A stretch of 64,000 nt of DNA from positions 1,045,153 to 1,109,152 of the forward strand of contig BDGG01000001.1 of the NCBI GenBank assembly GCA_001949185.1, given 5' to 3'. Position 1 is the first letter of the stretch; every line of letters begins with the position of its first letter. The stretch is from Ramazzottius varieornatus. Its lineage: Eukaryota; Tardigrada; Eutardigrada; Parachela; Ramazzottiidae. The notes beneath the pieces are model-generated. The model saw only the letters and a program-made list of their open reading frames with translations, was not told the origin of the DNA and ran no database searches. This document shows, piece by piece, positions 23,105 to 34,752 of this stretch. A program made the position numbers and the translations under genes.

Positions 23105-23389
23105 CCATATCACAAAATCTCATTTGGTACCACTTTTACTAATTCTAGAAACGATCGCAAACTTCCCGACCCAGCAAAGGCTGTTGAGGCTGTCACCGCC
23201 GAGGGGACGAAAAATCCCAGCTCTGTCCCCCGTGCACAGTACTAGCACGCGCGGGTAGTGCTGGAGCGGGGTTACTAGGCTGAATGGCTGACCACGAAAC
23301 AAAGTAACCTAAATAGGGGTAGCTGCGGACCATTCCCAGTACAACCGACCTCTGACCAAATTGTTCAGGAAACCAGTTTTCAGCAGTCT

Positions 23390-24210
23390 TGAACGCGGTA
23401 TCGGTATTACCCGGTAATACCTGTAACTGGTACCGATTTCGGAGTAACGATACTTTACCGAGTACTGAGATGCGATAACGATACCTTACGGGAGGTATTT
23501 CAGGTATTTACCCGGTACTACCGACGATTCAAGCTTGCCGTTAAATACCGAAAGTACAGCAGAAAACTCGAAAAATTAACCTAACAGTCTGCCTTCCCAA
23601 CAATTGCACTCGGTTCTTGGTGGAAACGCAGACCGCATCGTTTTGTATGCGTAAACATCGATACAGGCCAAACCTGCAAGTCTACTACATAAGTGAGCCC
23701 ATGTCTGCAGTGTTTTTACTCCGTGCGCGCCGTAAACATGGGCAGTTGGGGCACTCACTGCCTGCCAGTATTCTGACTTAATGATTTTTCGTGTTAGTTC
23801 CTCCAACATTAGACTTTTAGGCTGGTTCTGCAGATCATGTCCGCCCCTGCAACCGCGGGAAGGTCTAAACGCGTTTTTACGGGCAGTGAGTTCATAGACA
23901 GCAAACCGAACAACAAAATTACATCCAGAATATCTCTCTAGTCACATGTCCGCACGGAAATCGGCGTATGTTCCAGTTTCGCAGCTTAATGAATTTTGTT
24001 GAGTAACAGTTGTGATGTATAGCGGTTTAATTTTTGACACTGTTTCGAAACGGCTAAGAAATTGTTTTCCGAATACCGCCAGTTACTTATTTTGATCTAT
24101 ACTTTACCGGAGGTATTGACGGTAAATCTGTAAGAATACCGAAATTTTAACGGCAAGCACAGCTGAAGTACTTTACTTTACCGAGTATTGCAAACCCAAT
24201 ACCTGTTCCA
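23390..24210. repeat. TACCG-rich inverted repeat element
   Basis: Repeated GGTATT/TACCGG motifs occur at 23390-23555 and 24060-24210. An inverted pair GCTTGCCGTTAAA (about 23532) and TTTAACGGCAAGC (about 24146) suggests the ends of one diverged element. Confidence 0.5.
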
Positions 24211-26307
24211 CACTGGTTTTAAGTTTTAGGACCCCAAGGGCAAAGTTGAACTGCCAACGCTATCTTACGTAGCAGACACCGCGGAATACGATGACGAAGT
24301 CCGTTTGGCCGTCTGACCAGTGGTCAGATGACTACGTCGGGAAAGTCAAAAGGGGTTCGAATTTTTCACTCACAAAGTTTTGAAGTTAGGATGACATCAT
24401 GTAGCATGAAAATGCGTAGGTAGTCGTTCTGGCATCCAACTCTCTGGAAGGGGTTTCAGTTAGTGGTTATGCCTGAAATTTTCCAGAGTGTCTTCCCAGA
24501 AGGGCGAAAATTTTTCAGAGACTTTGAACCACGGCGAGGTACGGCAAACTTACCGCACGATGCCCCTTAATATTCCCAACAACTTCAAGTCAAAAAACGC
24601 CATGTCGGAAGCAAAATTGATTGTATTGGGAATGGGCCGCAGCTACCCATATACTGTCCTATCCGGCAACAAAGAAAACAAACCCGCTGCGGTGGAGAAT
24701 GCAATATTACATCACTTGCCCTCCCTCGTGCACAACCTAAGGGGAAGCAATCTTACCTCGCCTTTTCGATACAAAGAAACCGACCCGAAGCCTCCGCCTC
24801 CTAAAAACCCCTCATGGTTGTACTCCCCAATAGATTTTCTGATATTCCTCGCCATCAGTGCTTGTTCGAGTAGCTGCTTAACAGATAGATGAGATGATTT
24901 GCCAAGCAGGAGTAATTACTGAAATAAGCAGTAATTTCTTGACAAAACTGGTTTGTGCTCCGGTAAATCTTCCTATTTATGCTTCGTGTTTCAGGGGGTA
25001 TTTCACATGGGTTCCTCTGGGCGTATGGACGGGCAATGGACCCTAAACTACGGCATAAGCAGGTGGCTGGCGACCAACAGAATAAAGAAACGTGTCATGC
25101 TATTCGCGCCAAAAGGGACCACGTGCGTGGTATGGCTCATCCGATTCTGATGAACTTTATCGTCTGGTAAACTTCTGAAAAGTCTAAAGCTCAGATCGTA
25201 AGCGCTCAGCCTTTTCTTCCGTCAACTCTGCCTTGAAAAAAGGTAGACTTCCCTCACAGTTTGATATGTAAACAGCCCAGGCTAGATTCCATGATCAAGA
25301 GCGATGCCCAGTGGAGGAATCATACCTGGCTACTATGTTTGGTAGCCAGCGTTGCATTAAAAGTACGTTACAATCAGCCGATGCTCGTTTCCTTCCCGGC
25401 GCACCCCAATGCTGTAACCGATTTTGGACCTAATTGGTTAACAGTCAGGATTATTAACAAACGAGTAACAGTACTACACACTGGTTTTACCCTGAGCAAT
25501 GAATGTTGATTCCATGTTTCTTCACGTATGTTTGTTCTGGTCGGGCTGACATCTATTATAAACTTCACGGTGGTCGATCGGTCTGCCACAGTAGATATAG
25601 CGACAATTTTGCAAATGCGTTCGTTTATGCAAAAATCCCTACAATTGTACAAAGCAGTCTTCCGTACAAATAACCGCCACCTTTTCGATCTAAGATTGCA
25701 CTACGTCACCGGAGCAGTGCAATCATAGTTGGTACTTTCTTGTCCGTCCCCCGCTCATACCTTTGTACCAAATGCGTAGAATGGTACCACTGGCTTGACT
25801 CGAGCTCCAGAGGTTTCTATCTAGCCATTGTGCACATATTGTTTGTACTTTATCGTCTGGTACTTCATCGTTTGACGCGAGAGCTTTTCGATAAGTCAGT
25901 TTCAAAAGCTTGAGATATCTACTCGATGGCGCCGTGTATTTAGCGATAAGACGAGTTTACACAACCGATCTTTTACATATGAGTTTTCTTGTCAAGCCTT
26001 TGTTAAACCCCGCAGCTCGTTTTAACCTTATTCCAATTACCGCTCGTTCCTTTTGCTGACGATAAGATTATGGATTACTGAAGGTTAACGGATCAACCGC
26101 CTTAGCCTCCGAGTGCTAATCTCATGGATAGATAGATATTTATTTAGCCTCGACAATCCAGAAAACGGTCTCCTCGATGGTCGGAGGATGAAAATATGTA
26201 AAAGTAGGAAAGATACAGCTCTGAGCAAGAAGAGCGACAAGCATTACAGCGAGATACATACCATATACGAAATTAAACAATTCGAGAACCAGATCCAAAA
26301 GTAGAGG

Positions 26308-27119
26308 TCAGGTTACACGTACAAGGCCCCGACACATATCATTCGAACCATCTATTAAGGTGCTGGAGTAGCATTCTTTCATATTCGTTGAGGTTCTCAG
26401 TTTCTTTGGTGTCTGTGTCAGGATCGTTCCTTCGGATGGGTTCGACGTTCGAGCTGGTTTAAGTTTCCGGCTAGATCCTTTGGCAGTGTGGTTGCTTCCT
26501 TGATGGTCGTCCCTTGGATTCGCTGCGTAATAATGGGATCGTCCACCGAACCTTTCAGTACCAGCGGTTGGTTGATCCGCACGACCTCCCCAGTTTCCGA
26601 CGTTACTTCCTCGGTGTTGTTGTCCGCTGCGACCACCAGCGCCTCCACGTTTACCAGGACTTCGACCACGGCACCGGTTGTTGTTACGGTTGTTGTTCTT
26701 TCGCTCGTTTAATTTGCTCGATTGGGTGGAACTGCTGCTGGTCAGGGCCCGACTTCTCCTATCAACGGTAGGTAGCGTCACGTCTTTCTACCATACATGT
26801 TGATGCGCGGACTTATCAACGGGGCATCGCGCTGCGATACCCGGATGGTGCCCTTTGGAAAGTTCCCTCCGATAGCGTTAAACAGACCCGTGACGAGAGC
26901 TGACAGGACCTTCTGGGGCTCGTCGATGTTCGGGTGGTGCACGGCGGGAGGATTCGTCAGGTGGCGTTTCTCCGCAATCAGCTGTTCGATGTTGCGTCTT
27001 CGGTCTCCCATTAGGACATGGTAATATAAGGACATGTTAGGACTGTTGTTCTTTCGCTCGTTTAATTTGCTCGATTGGTAATATGTCATTAGGACATTAT
27101 TATCGTAATATGTCATCAT
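26308..27119 (-). pseudogene. non-LTR retrotransposon remnant (RT linker region)
   Basis: A minus-strand frame at 26778-27119 contains FPKGTIRVSQRDAPLISPRI, resembling the segment between endonuclease and reverse transcriptase in LINE-type ORFs (FP-x-K-T-x-x-V ... D-x-P-x-h-[ST]-P). No RT catalytic YADD is present. The sequence around SSKLNERKNN occurs twice (about 26692-26726 and 27042-27078), so the fragment is rearranged. The flanking frame at 26308-26781 is low complexity (Asn/Arg/Gly). Confidence 0.45.
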
Positions 27120-27133
27120 TGTAACATAATTAC

Positions 27134-27136
27134 ATG

Positions 27137-27187
<51 letters not shown>

Positions 27188-27240
27188 GTTATTATTATTG
27201 TTATTGTTATTATTATTATTATATTATTATTATATTATAT
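27134..27240. repeat. ATT/TTA microsatellite
   Basis: More than 30 ATT-type triplets with a few TTG interruptions. Confidence 0.95.
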
Positions 27241-28201
27241 TACGTAATTGTCGTAATATAAGATCGTGATATGTCATTAGGACACGGTTAGAATTAAGCA
27301 GAAGCGTTGATTCTGCGTGATTGAACAAACACCACAGATATTTCATACTTGCTGTTGCACCATCATCAGTTGCAATCTCGCAGTAGCGGTAAAACTTTCC
27401 CACAGACAGTAAATATCCACACAGCGAACTTAAGTTATTGGGGTCGAACTAGAGTAGTGATGTTCTGATATGGGATAATGACATCTAATAAAATGAAAAT
27501 AAATATCAGCCGTCCACCGAAGTCTTACTAATTCGGGACTACTACAGTAAAACCTCTGCCTGACCTGATAAAATATTACGATAGTAGCACTCCTGTGAGC
27601 TCGGTATTTTAATATATTCTAATATTGGAGAACTCAACGGCAGGTCGTGGCACCCAGTCTTACAAGCATCCTCATCAGCAAAACACTCTGCTAAATATTC
27701 GCCCGAAGAGAGTACGATGTTTGACATGACGCTAACAAGCTAATAGTACTTTTCAAATAACGGATACGGACAGACGAGAAAATTGTCGTCTGCACTACCA
27801 GTGCCCGTGCTAGATCTTGCATCCTGCACCTCCACCCTTTGACATGGCAGTTTGCTGTGCCACACCGTATGTAGGTGCATGATGTAAGCGTATGCATCCA
27901 CGATAGCCCTACTGTACGCGTGTAGGGCCATCGTGGGGATGTTGTTTACTTTGCGAGGCGTGGTCGCAGACCACATTACTAGCGCGCACGCGCCAAATTC
28001 AGCAAATCAACCAGTTTTCGAAGCAACGGCAGCGTTACTCTCATTAGAATACATTTTAATACGGATGATGGACATCTTAATGATAATAAAATATCAGACC
28101 TCTGTTTCAAACTACTAAAATATCAATATTGGGTTCCGGTGCCCAAATCCGTTTACTAAATATAACTAAATATAGTAGATGCTGAAACCATCTACTATCA
28201 T

Positions 28202-28611
28202 CTACTTTAATAAAATATTACTATGGTAGAACATCACTAAACTAGAGGTGGGATTCGAGCAGAGTCGAACAATCAGGGAATTGCGATACAGTTGCGCAGA
28301 ACCGCTCATTAAGTGTGACTGCGTAGCTCTTTGGCTACTCTCTGCTGTTGCGCAACTATAACTCCGCACAGCCGAAAATGCCGTGTCTTTTCGCGCTTTT
28401 TTTTCTGTAGCCGATACTCGATAGCCGTCACATCTATAGGTCGAACAGGCTATGACGTACCAATGGGCCTTCGCAGCTACGCAGAATCCGACTTCAAATT
28501 CAGTCACCCTGCAGTCGGCTAATCTCTTTTGACTATTGCAGCTGTAGCATTCTGGAGTCTTATTTTCGACAGTTTTAAAGGTCGTTGTACACAAGCTGAG
28601 CCGGAATTTTG
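28202..28611 (-). CDS. Ly6/three-finger-like protein exon
   Basis: After a splice acceptor (ACACCAG) the exon reads CTTTFKTVENKT then PECYSCN, followed by further cysteines (ADC, GFC, IAC, YRC, YSC). It is clearly paralogous to the start of the 29.4-kb sequence (TT-x-K-x3-NKT-x-ECYSCN ... VG-x-C-x-A). Members of this family are usually secreted or GPI-anchored, with a disulphide-rich three-finger fold. The signal-peptide exon was not located, and the C-terminal part departs from the family pattern, so the copy may be degraded. Confidence 0.45.
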
Positions 28612-28767
28612 CTGGTGTCAGGTGTGGATTAAATTTGGTCCTCAAGTGCAGAAGATCATAAAAATTTAACACCATAGGCTAAACAAATTAGCAGAGCAGC
28701 AGGCAACCGCCACGGTCCAGGAGAAAACAGCTACAGTAGTACCGGAAGGGTCTAATTTGAAAGAATG

Positions 28768-28923
28768 TACTGTAGTGCTACCAAATTATCGCGCACTCAA
28801 CCGCGTGATGAGTCATCGTTGTCCTGTACGATCAGATGACTCAATATCGTCTCTGTGACTTTCCCGGGGCATCATTTACTGTTCACGTGGTTGAGTGCGC
28901 GATAATTTGGTAGCACTACAGTA
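28768..28923. mobile_element. MITE with perfect 35-bp TIR flanked by TA
   Basis: Perfect 35-bp terminal inverted repeats start TACTGTAGTGCTACCAAATT and include TA at both ends, as expected of a Tc1/mariner-type TA duplication. The interior is 86 bp with one TGAGTCA and one TGACTCA. Confidence 0.9.
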
Positions 28924-29054
28924 ATTACAGTCCCAATACCCAAATACCTCAATGGAGAGACTTGGACTTCCGGTTTAGAATGAATAGCTGAATGCGGAGT
29001 TCTTTCCAGTCCCCGCAGATTTTACAAGAGTGGTCAGGTTACCGGATCACACAG

Positions 29055-29618
29055 TTAATTTTCCAGTAACCGATTCGTGAAGATGACGACCACCGCAACA
29101 AATCTAAACTGCTGCAGACTGGTTACTGCAGTGCTATCTATAGCCGCTTTTTCCATCTCGGGACCACTCCAGTTGTTGCAGCGCGGAGTGTCGCAAGTAA
29201 AGACGTAAGTCGAAAGCATCTTAGCTGGTGTTCTGGTGGCAGCCATACCCCTGCGTCGGATGCATCCTCCGATGGAAGAGTCGTTTGCGCTTTTAGTCTC
29301 GTTATCGCAGTTACGAAGATATACACCTGCAAAAAGCGCGCAGCCGATCCACCAGCCGTTAGCAGAGTTGCACAAGGTCCACTGCTGAATTTCCTAGGTA
29401 GAACTACCTGCAGGCATCGCGAGCGCGATGCACTGTCCGACTTTACATTCGATGAAGTTTGCGCATCTGGCAACGTTTTCCTCATTGCAGCTGTAACACT
29501 CCAAAGTTTTATTTGTTGCACTCTTCACGGTCGTGATGGGTGCAGATGAGCTTCCTTGACCAAGCACCACAGATACAAAACATGCATTGCCCGGTATGAT
29601 CGACACCCACCCCAACAT
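29055..29618 (-). pseudogene. Ly6-like GPI-anchored protein with an in-frame TAG
   Basis: ATG 29618 opens a likely signal peptide (hydrophobic through about residue 22). Next come NKTLECYSCNEEN and a cysteine pattern typical of Ly6/three-finger proteins, ending in the hallmark FTCDTPRCNN about 40 residues before a C-terminal hydrophobic stretch (FRFVAVVVIF) that could be a GPI signal. One reading frame runs throughout, but a single TAG (about 29392-29394) interrupts it between the second and third thirds. No intron with GT-AG borders restores the frame. It is either a recently inactivated gene, an allele or assembly error, or a readthrough case. The related exon at 28.2-28.6 kb suggests a tandem pair. 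Confidence 0.5.
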
Positions 29619-30590
29619 TATTTCAGCTGATCGTAGTCAGTATATCAACAAATAATATTATTGCAGACCGAAGAAAACAATACATTGCCCGAGCTACGGT
29701 GTTGGTCCTGTAGCATTAACACTTGAAAGACCAAGGGGGTACCCCGGTTGCCTGGCGCACCCTAATTACCCTGCAGAATGGTTCTTGTTGAACGTTTTCC
29801 CCTCGGATTTCCACCTTTACTTTCAGAAACTTTCGTCCTGCTAATCCAAGGAGACGGGCACTAGCTGGAAGCGTTCTGGAAATTTCCAAAAAGTTTTCCG
29901 TTTTTGGCCAGATTTCGTCTTGAGTCGAAAGATCAAATTTTCACTCAATACCTGGCTGACGGAAAGTCTTCTGAAAAACTGAGAACAAAGCTAGTACATA
30001 GATACAATCTTAGAAGCTATAATATGACTCGTATTGTGTGGTCAGTGGTCAGAGCAAAATCACATACGTCTGGCACCTCGATCCACTAGGTGGCGCATTT
30101 TACCCAAAAATGCGGAGCGTACATGTGGTGATTGGCCCCATTTGACCCCGCCCCACGACTTCAGCCAGTTAAAAAGTGGAGAAGGTGGTCTACCACCCCC
30201 CCCCCCTTGTACTCCCAGCGCCTGGAATTGCGTGGTCTTTTAAGTGATAATACCAATATCAACTGACCACACGTGCACATTGTCATCGTTACCAAGCTGC
30301 CTCCAGCTTGACGCCACCTATGGACGACAACTTTACTACAGAATGGAAACGTGGGTCTGTACTGTGAAAGAGGGCGGCCTCACCAATCAGAGGGGAGGCG
30401 CATTTTGCACAAAGTTCGCAACCCATTCTCCGACATCACTGACTTTCAAAATTTACAGATCATCTGATCTGTCGATCGGTTATTCTACGCAGAGAGCTGA
30501 ACTCTAGTCGATTTGGAAAGACAAAACGCCTGACCGAATTGTAAGGGGAGTACAGGAGCACAGTAGGTTAATGAACAACAACGGTATAGA

Positions 30591-31751
30591 TCATCGAAAC
30601 TCCGAAAAATCTTCGTTTCGGTACGCGATACAGCGTATGTTGGTCAAAGACCGTCCTAGCGGAACCTCTTCTCTTTTTCTCTTTCGCCACCATTTGCATC
30701 CTCTAACATCGGCCAGTTCTTTGGCTCGAAAAACAGTCAAATATGGCATCCACAAAGGCGACATGCAGACCAGCATTACCGGTATGCTTTCTAGCCACCA
30801 CTGGACCACTTCCTGGTTGGTGCACCGCACAGTCGAACCGTCGACCGGTCGATCAAGCGTTGGGCTGTTCGTGATCCACCTGGTCCCAACCCGGTCGAGT
30901 AGGTTTTGAAAAACAAAGCCGGCAATCGTGACGAGATCTCCCATAGTCAAGACGATGAGAAATCTATTCAGTTTCCATTCAGTCTTTTGGCAAATGTCGT
31001 TCTGGAAGAAACGTCCATGTCGAACCGTCCGAAACCTTCCACCGCTGCTTTTCAGCCATATGACTGTGTACGAGAGAGTGATGATCAAACAACACAACAT
31101 AAAAATAATTACGTCAGGAACGAAGAAAAGCCTTGTGATATGATTTGACGGTAGCATCGAGGCGATGTTGATGGTGAATAAATGTTGTACCGATGACAGA
31201 AAGGCGAGAAGAAGCGCCAGGAGCGCGGAGGTGACGCACGTAGTAATCTTTGTGTCGTCTACTGTCTCTCGCCCAGCAATTCGCGTTCGATACACTGCGA
31301 GCATAGCAAGGAGAAACACTTTCCAGAAAAGCATAGTAGCCGTAATGCAGTTGTAGACATTGACGGGTATTGACCCCGTCAGACCTGCCGGAAGGATGCG
31401 CAGGAGTACCGTCAATGGCGCCATCAATAGCGAGATCGATAGGTTAGAGAGAGATAACAAGGCCAGGCTAAAGTGGGTCGGGATGTGTGTTAAGCAGTTA
31501 CGGCGAAGCAGGATGAGCACTCCAAGGTTGGATGTAAGTCCCAGAATGCCGAGCAAAGTGAAGATGGAAACAAATATCACGGTATTCATGACGGTGAAGT
31601 CGCTGTTGAATTTCTTACTGTATACAGCTGAGGTTACAGAGATGTTTACAGGCGGGACGAAAATCGCGCTGTGATTGTAATGCTCCATAAGTTGGACGAG
31701 CAATCTTGAAACCATGAAGAGTGCGTCTGGAACGGATTCGAAGATAACCAC
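30591..31751 (-). CDS. divergent rhodopsin-like 7TM receptor, single exon
   Basis: An intronless 386-residue ORF with seven hydrophobic segments (about residues 57-82, 93-117, 133-157, 169-190, 208-233, 261-285 and 319-341). The extracellular N-terminus has potential N-glycosylation sites (NHSA, NISV). TM3 starts with the usual cysteine (C135). TM2 reads SLSNLSISLLMAP, where family members have an Asp. The DRY box is replaced by VYRTRI. TM7 reads SPLWMPYL rather than NPxxY. TM6 lacks the usual CWxP. It is plausibly a lineage-specific peptide or chemosensory receptor; no ligand can be inferred. ATG 31751 is the first in frame, though a start nearer TM1 is possible. Confidence 0.8.
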   Translation of the reverse strand: MVIFESVPDALFMVSRLLVQLMEHYNHSAIFVPPVNISVTSAVYSKKFNSDFTVMNTVIFVSIFTLLGILGLTSNLGVLILLRRNCLTHIPTHFSLALLSLSNLSISLLMAPLTVLLRILPAGLTGSIPVNVYNCITATMLFWKVFLLAMLAVYRTRIAGRETVDDTKITTCVTSALLALLLAFLSSVQHLFTINIASMLPSNHITRLFFVPDVIIFMLCCLIITLSYTVIWLKSSGGRFRTVRHGRFFQNDICQKTEWKLNRFLIVLTMGDLVTIAGFVFQNLLDRVGTRWITNSPTLDRPVDGSTVRCTNQEVVQWWLESIPVMLVCMSPLWMPYLTVFRAKELADVRGCKWWRKRKREEVPLGRSLTNIRCIAYRNEDFSEFR

Positions 31752-31860
31752 TCAGTTCCGAAAGTCGTGCAGCCAAACTTTCACCAAAGAAGAACTAAAG
31801 ATCTTTGTGGCGGCTTAGTGGCAGATGATTAACTGCTGTTACTGAAGTGTCGGTGATCAT

Positions 31861-32337
31861 TAGTCCTCCTCACGACAGGCCGTAAAACTCCGTTGATTGT
31901 GTTGATCTTGAAAGTGGAATACGAAGTTTCGCTCTCAAGATACGCAGCCCTCGAGTAGCTTATCTTGAAAGCGAAAACGGATTATTCTCTGCACACCTGA
32001 CTCAAAATTTCAAATTCTCATTTCTCAGCTAATCTCTGTCTGCACAGTGCTTGACGTTGCGAGATACCGTTTCACGTATGGGCTTCTTGATACCTATCAG
32101 TGTCGGGGATATCGACAGACAGAGACTAGCCAGAGAGAAAACCATGAATTTCATCCTCGTTAGAAGGCAAAGTTTGCATACAAACCTACCCCGCAAAACT
32201 CGCGCATTTCCGCTCCCGTTTCCGAGACTTCGAAAAACGCACTGTTGCCTCACTCACGACTAATTTCCGTTGATCAAACAAACTCAAATTTTAAATCAAC
32301 CGTTTGCGACATAAACAGCTCGTCGTGAGGAGGACTA
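31861..32337. mobile_element. MITE-like element with 15-bp TIR and TA flanks
   Basis: TAGTCCTCCTCACGAC at the left and GTCGTGAGGAGGACTA at the right bound about 475 bp without a gene. The terminal TA suggests TA target duplication. Confidence 0.7.
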
Positions 32338-33908
32338 TTGTATAAAGTACCATGGACTCTTCTGAATGTGTCAAAATGGCAGCGATGTACGCATAGTAGC
32401 CGCACTGAGTAAGCCTGTGCGGTTTTGCATCGATTGCCACCGACTGGAGGATGTAGGGGTTATGTGGATAGGGAAGGATTTTGAGCGGGTACGGTACGTG
32501 GCCTGTACATACTTGACGGCGATGCACATGTGCAGGGGGAAAGTGGGTCAGCAATTTTACGCGCGAATGCTCCGAGAGGGACCTCGGAAAATGAGGAGGC
32601 TGTATGGATAGATAGGCACAGCTGAAAATTGGAACTGAGATTGACGAGCCGAATATGACATGATGTGAGGGAGGAATCAGAAAAACCTTCAACAAGCCTA
32701 CCAAGCCTTTTCGTAGGCTCGATGGCGCCACCCGCGCCGGTGGTGACGCGCATCCTTGCCGAGACAAAGGCAAACCCGCCGTCAGGTGTTGTGGTAAGCC
32801 GCGTTTAGACTACTGCAGATCAGATGAGCGTTACGGACGACTTCGAAGGTCCAACCACACAGCGGATAAATCACGAATTTGCCTGACGCGTCTAGGCAAC
32901 CACGATCATATTATTATGCATGTCGACATTGTCCGCCGTTTTTAGTAGCCAATATCAAGAACCACGAGAGCGATCGAGCTGCCCCTGATTTCGATAATTC
33001 AAACTTTATCGAACATCTCGCAGTTCAGGGCGCTGAACTTACCAACATAATTTGGCGTTTTGATTAGTGGTGTGGGTAGTAAAGCCAAACAGTTATCTCA
33101 CATCGAACATGAATTCAGTCATAAACATGTGTTCAATCCTGCATGGATTGCTAGTATCGATTTCCATTTGTGAAAACTCGATCCGGCAAGAAACTGCACA
33201 CATGCTCGATAAATTTCAAACTTTCATCCATCTGCACATTTGTGGCCCGGCTAAGATCCTGTCCGCCTACGGCGTGGTCCTACAGAGCATGTTATTCTTC
33301 TGATACTAATGAGCAGTTCTGTAATCCGTTTAAGCTTGTCACTACTTATGAAAAAATCTAACGTCCCTTATTTCAGCGATAAAGCTCTTCGGAAGCCTGG
33401 GCAGACGTATCTTCGAACGGGATACTCTTCCTTGCAAAGATCTGTGACAGAAGACGGCAAATCAGCCGGATGTCCCGGATGTCGACAGATTGACCACGAC
33501 TGTCAGGTGACCACGTACACTGACTTGTCCCCTAGAAGAAATATCTCAACATGTGGAACGCATCAGACTGCTATTCATGCTTAGCTAGGGTTCCATCATT
33601 GTAGTCGATGAGGACGCCACCTACTTCACGTTTCGCTGATGCTTTTTTAACGGACCCACTAGAAAAACATGCAATTCAGCTCGTAATTCTATCGAAACTT
33701 ACGCTCGTCTGCAGAAGCTGTGGAGCGCCTACGAAGAACAGACTGCTCAAGACGGACGCAATAGGCGGATCGACACCAGTGTTTATGCCGGCGTAGCACT
33801 CAATTTTTCGGTTTTCCGCCACCCTGCTGTTCTTCACGCCGGCCTACGCCCTTTGATCTGCCAGAGTCGTGAGTTTATGGCTAACACCGAAATACCCATT
33901 ATGCACGA

Positions 33909-34216
33909 TCCACCACACAGTCGTACGCGTGAATCAGTCCCGGGTTGCCAGAACGCGGCATACCGGCTAATCAACGATCAATCGTCAATCAGTGAGACGT
34001 ACTCATCCCAAGAATGCATAATCAGGCGATCAATGGCAAACTAGCTTGACTGTGTGTGATATTTCACGTGTACGTCTCACTGATTGACAGCTGATCGTTG
34101 ATTAGCCGGTATACCGCGTTCCGGCAACCCGGGACTGATTCCCGCGTACGACTGTGTGGTGGAGTGGCCAGGAGGCCAAAAGTACCACCCATCGGCAGAT
34201 GAAACAGAGCTTAGAA
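33909..34216. mobile_element. large foldback element, ACCACCCATCGG family
   Basis: Inverted arms of about 95 bp (33909-34003 and 34071-34166) share CAGTCGTACGCGTGAATCAG and CGGCTAATCAACGATCA. The right side continues into CCAAAAGTACCACCCATCGG, the outer end of the family. The left outer end is missing, so the copy is truncated. Confidence 0.75.
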
Positions 34217-34709
34217 GACCATCTGCAGCTCAAAAGGTCCCACTGGATCAAGTTACAAGAGCACGTACGACAACGGTCGCCGACCGAACAGGTAACGTGA
34301 CATTTTATAACCGGTGGTATGGCTTTTCCGCATAGCGACATCGTTTCACGAGCCTGCAGACTCGAGAAAGCGGAAAACGAACGAAAGCTCAACAAATTAT
34401 TTCTGCGGTTATCAAGAATAGAACGTGGTTAAACACACTGCGAACCCTGATGTACGAGTTTGCGATCAAACTGAAGTTGTGAAGAAGGTTTATAAGCCAG
34501 TCGTGTCTTTGCTGAACTGACGAATGGAAGTCGAACCGGTCGCCGTATAGATGTCAGGTTTATTGGCATTCGAGCCACAGAAGTGTCTACCACTGATAGT
34601 TCCTTCCTGACGATAAACCGTTCCGTTGAAAGTTATTGCGGGGGCACCAGTGAGACTCTACAGAGAAGAACTAGCCAGTCAGACTGACAGTTATGGTATT
34701 GACTACACG

Positions 34710-34752
34710 CAGGACAAGAAATTATGGTACAGTAAAAGTTATGGGATACAAA
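34710..34752. repeat. lone end of the GTACACGCAGGACGAGAAAT MITE family
   Basis: ACACGCAGGACAAGAAATTA then TGGTACAGTAAAAGTTATGG matches one end of the elements at 12.2 and 43.7 kb. No partner end was found nearby. Confidence 0.65.

Larger units (their letters stand above)
22210..26307. other. intergenic DNA with repeats
   Basis: No supported gene. A 134-codon frame at 24488-24892 (+) has no recognisable domain and no matching splice context. Repeat features are listed separately. Confidence 0.4.

Noticed and set aside
24488-24892. A 134-codon plus-strand frame
   Set aside because: No recognisable domain, start context or matching neighbouring exon; its low-complexity PPPPK stretch is not enough.
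29380-29404. A 23-base GT-AG micro-intron in the Ly6-like sequence
   Set aside because: Removing it shifts the frame and creates stops, whereas the unspliced frame is continuous apart from one TAG.
33109-33600. Possible small secreted peptide gene starting with a hydrophobic leader
   Set aside because: Leader-like start and a Cys-containing downstream frame exist, but phases could not be joined and no family pattern was seen.
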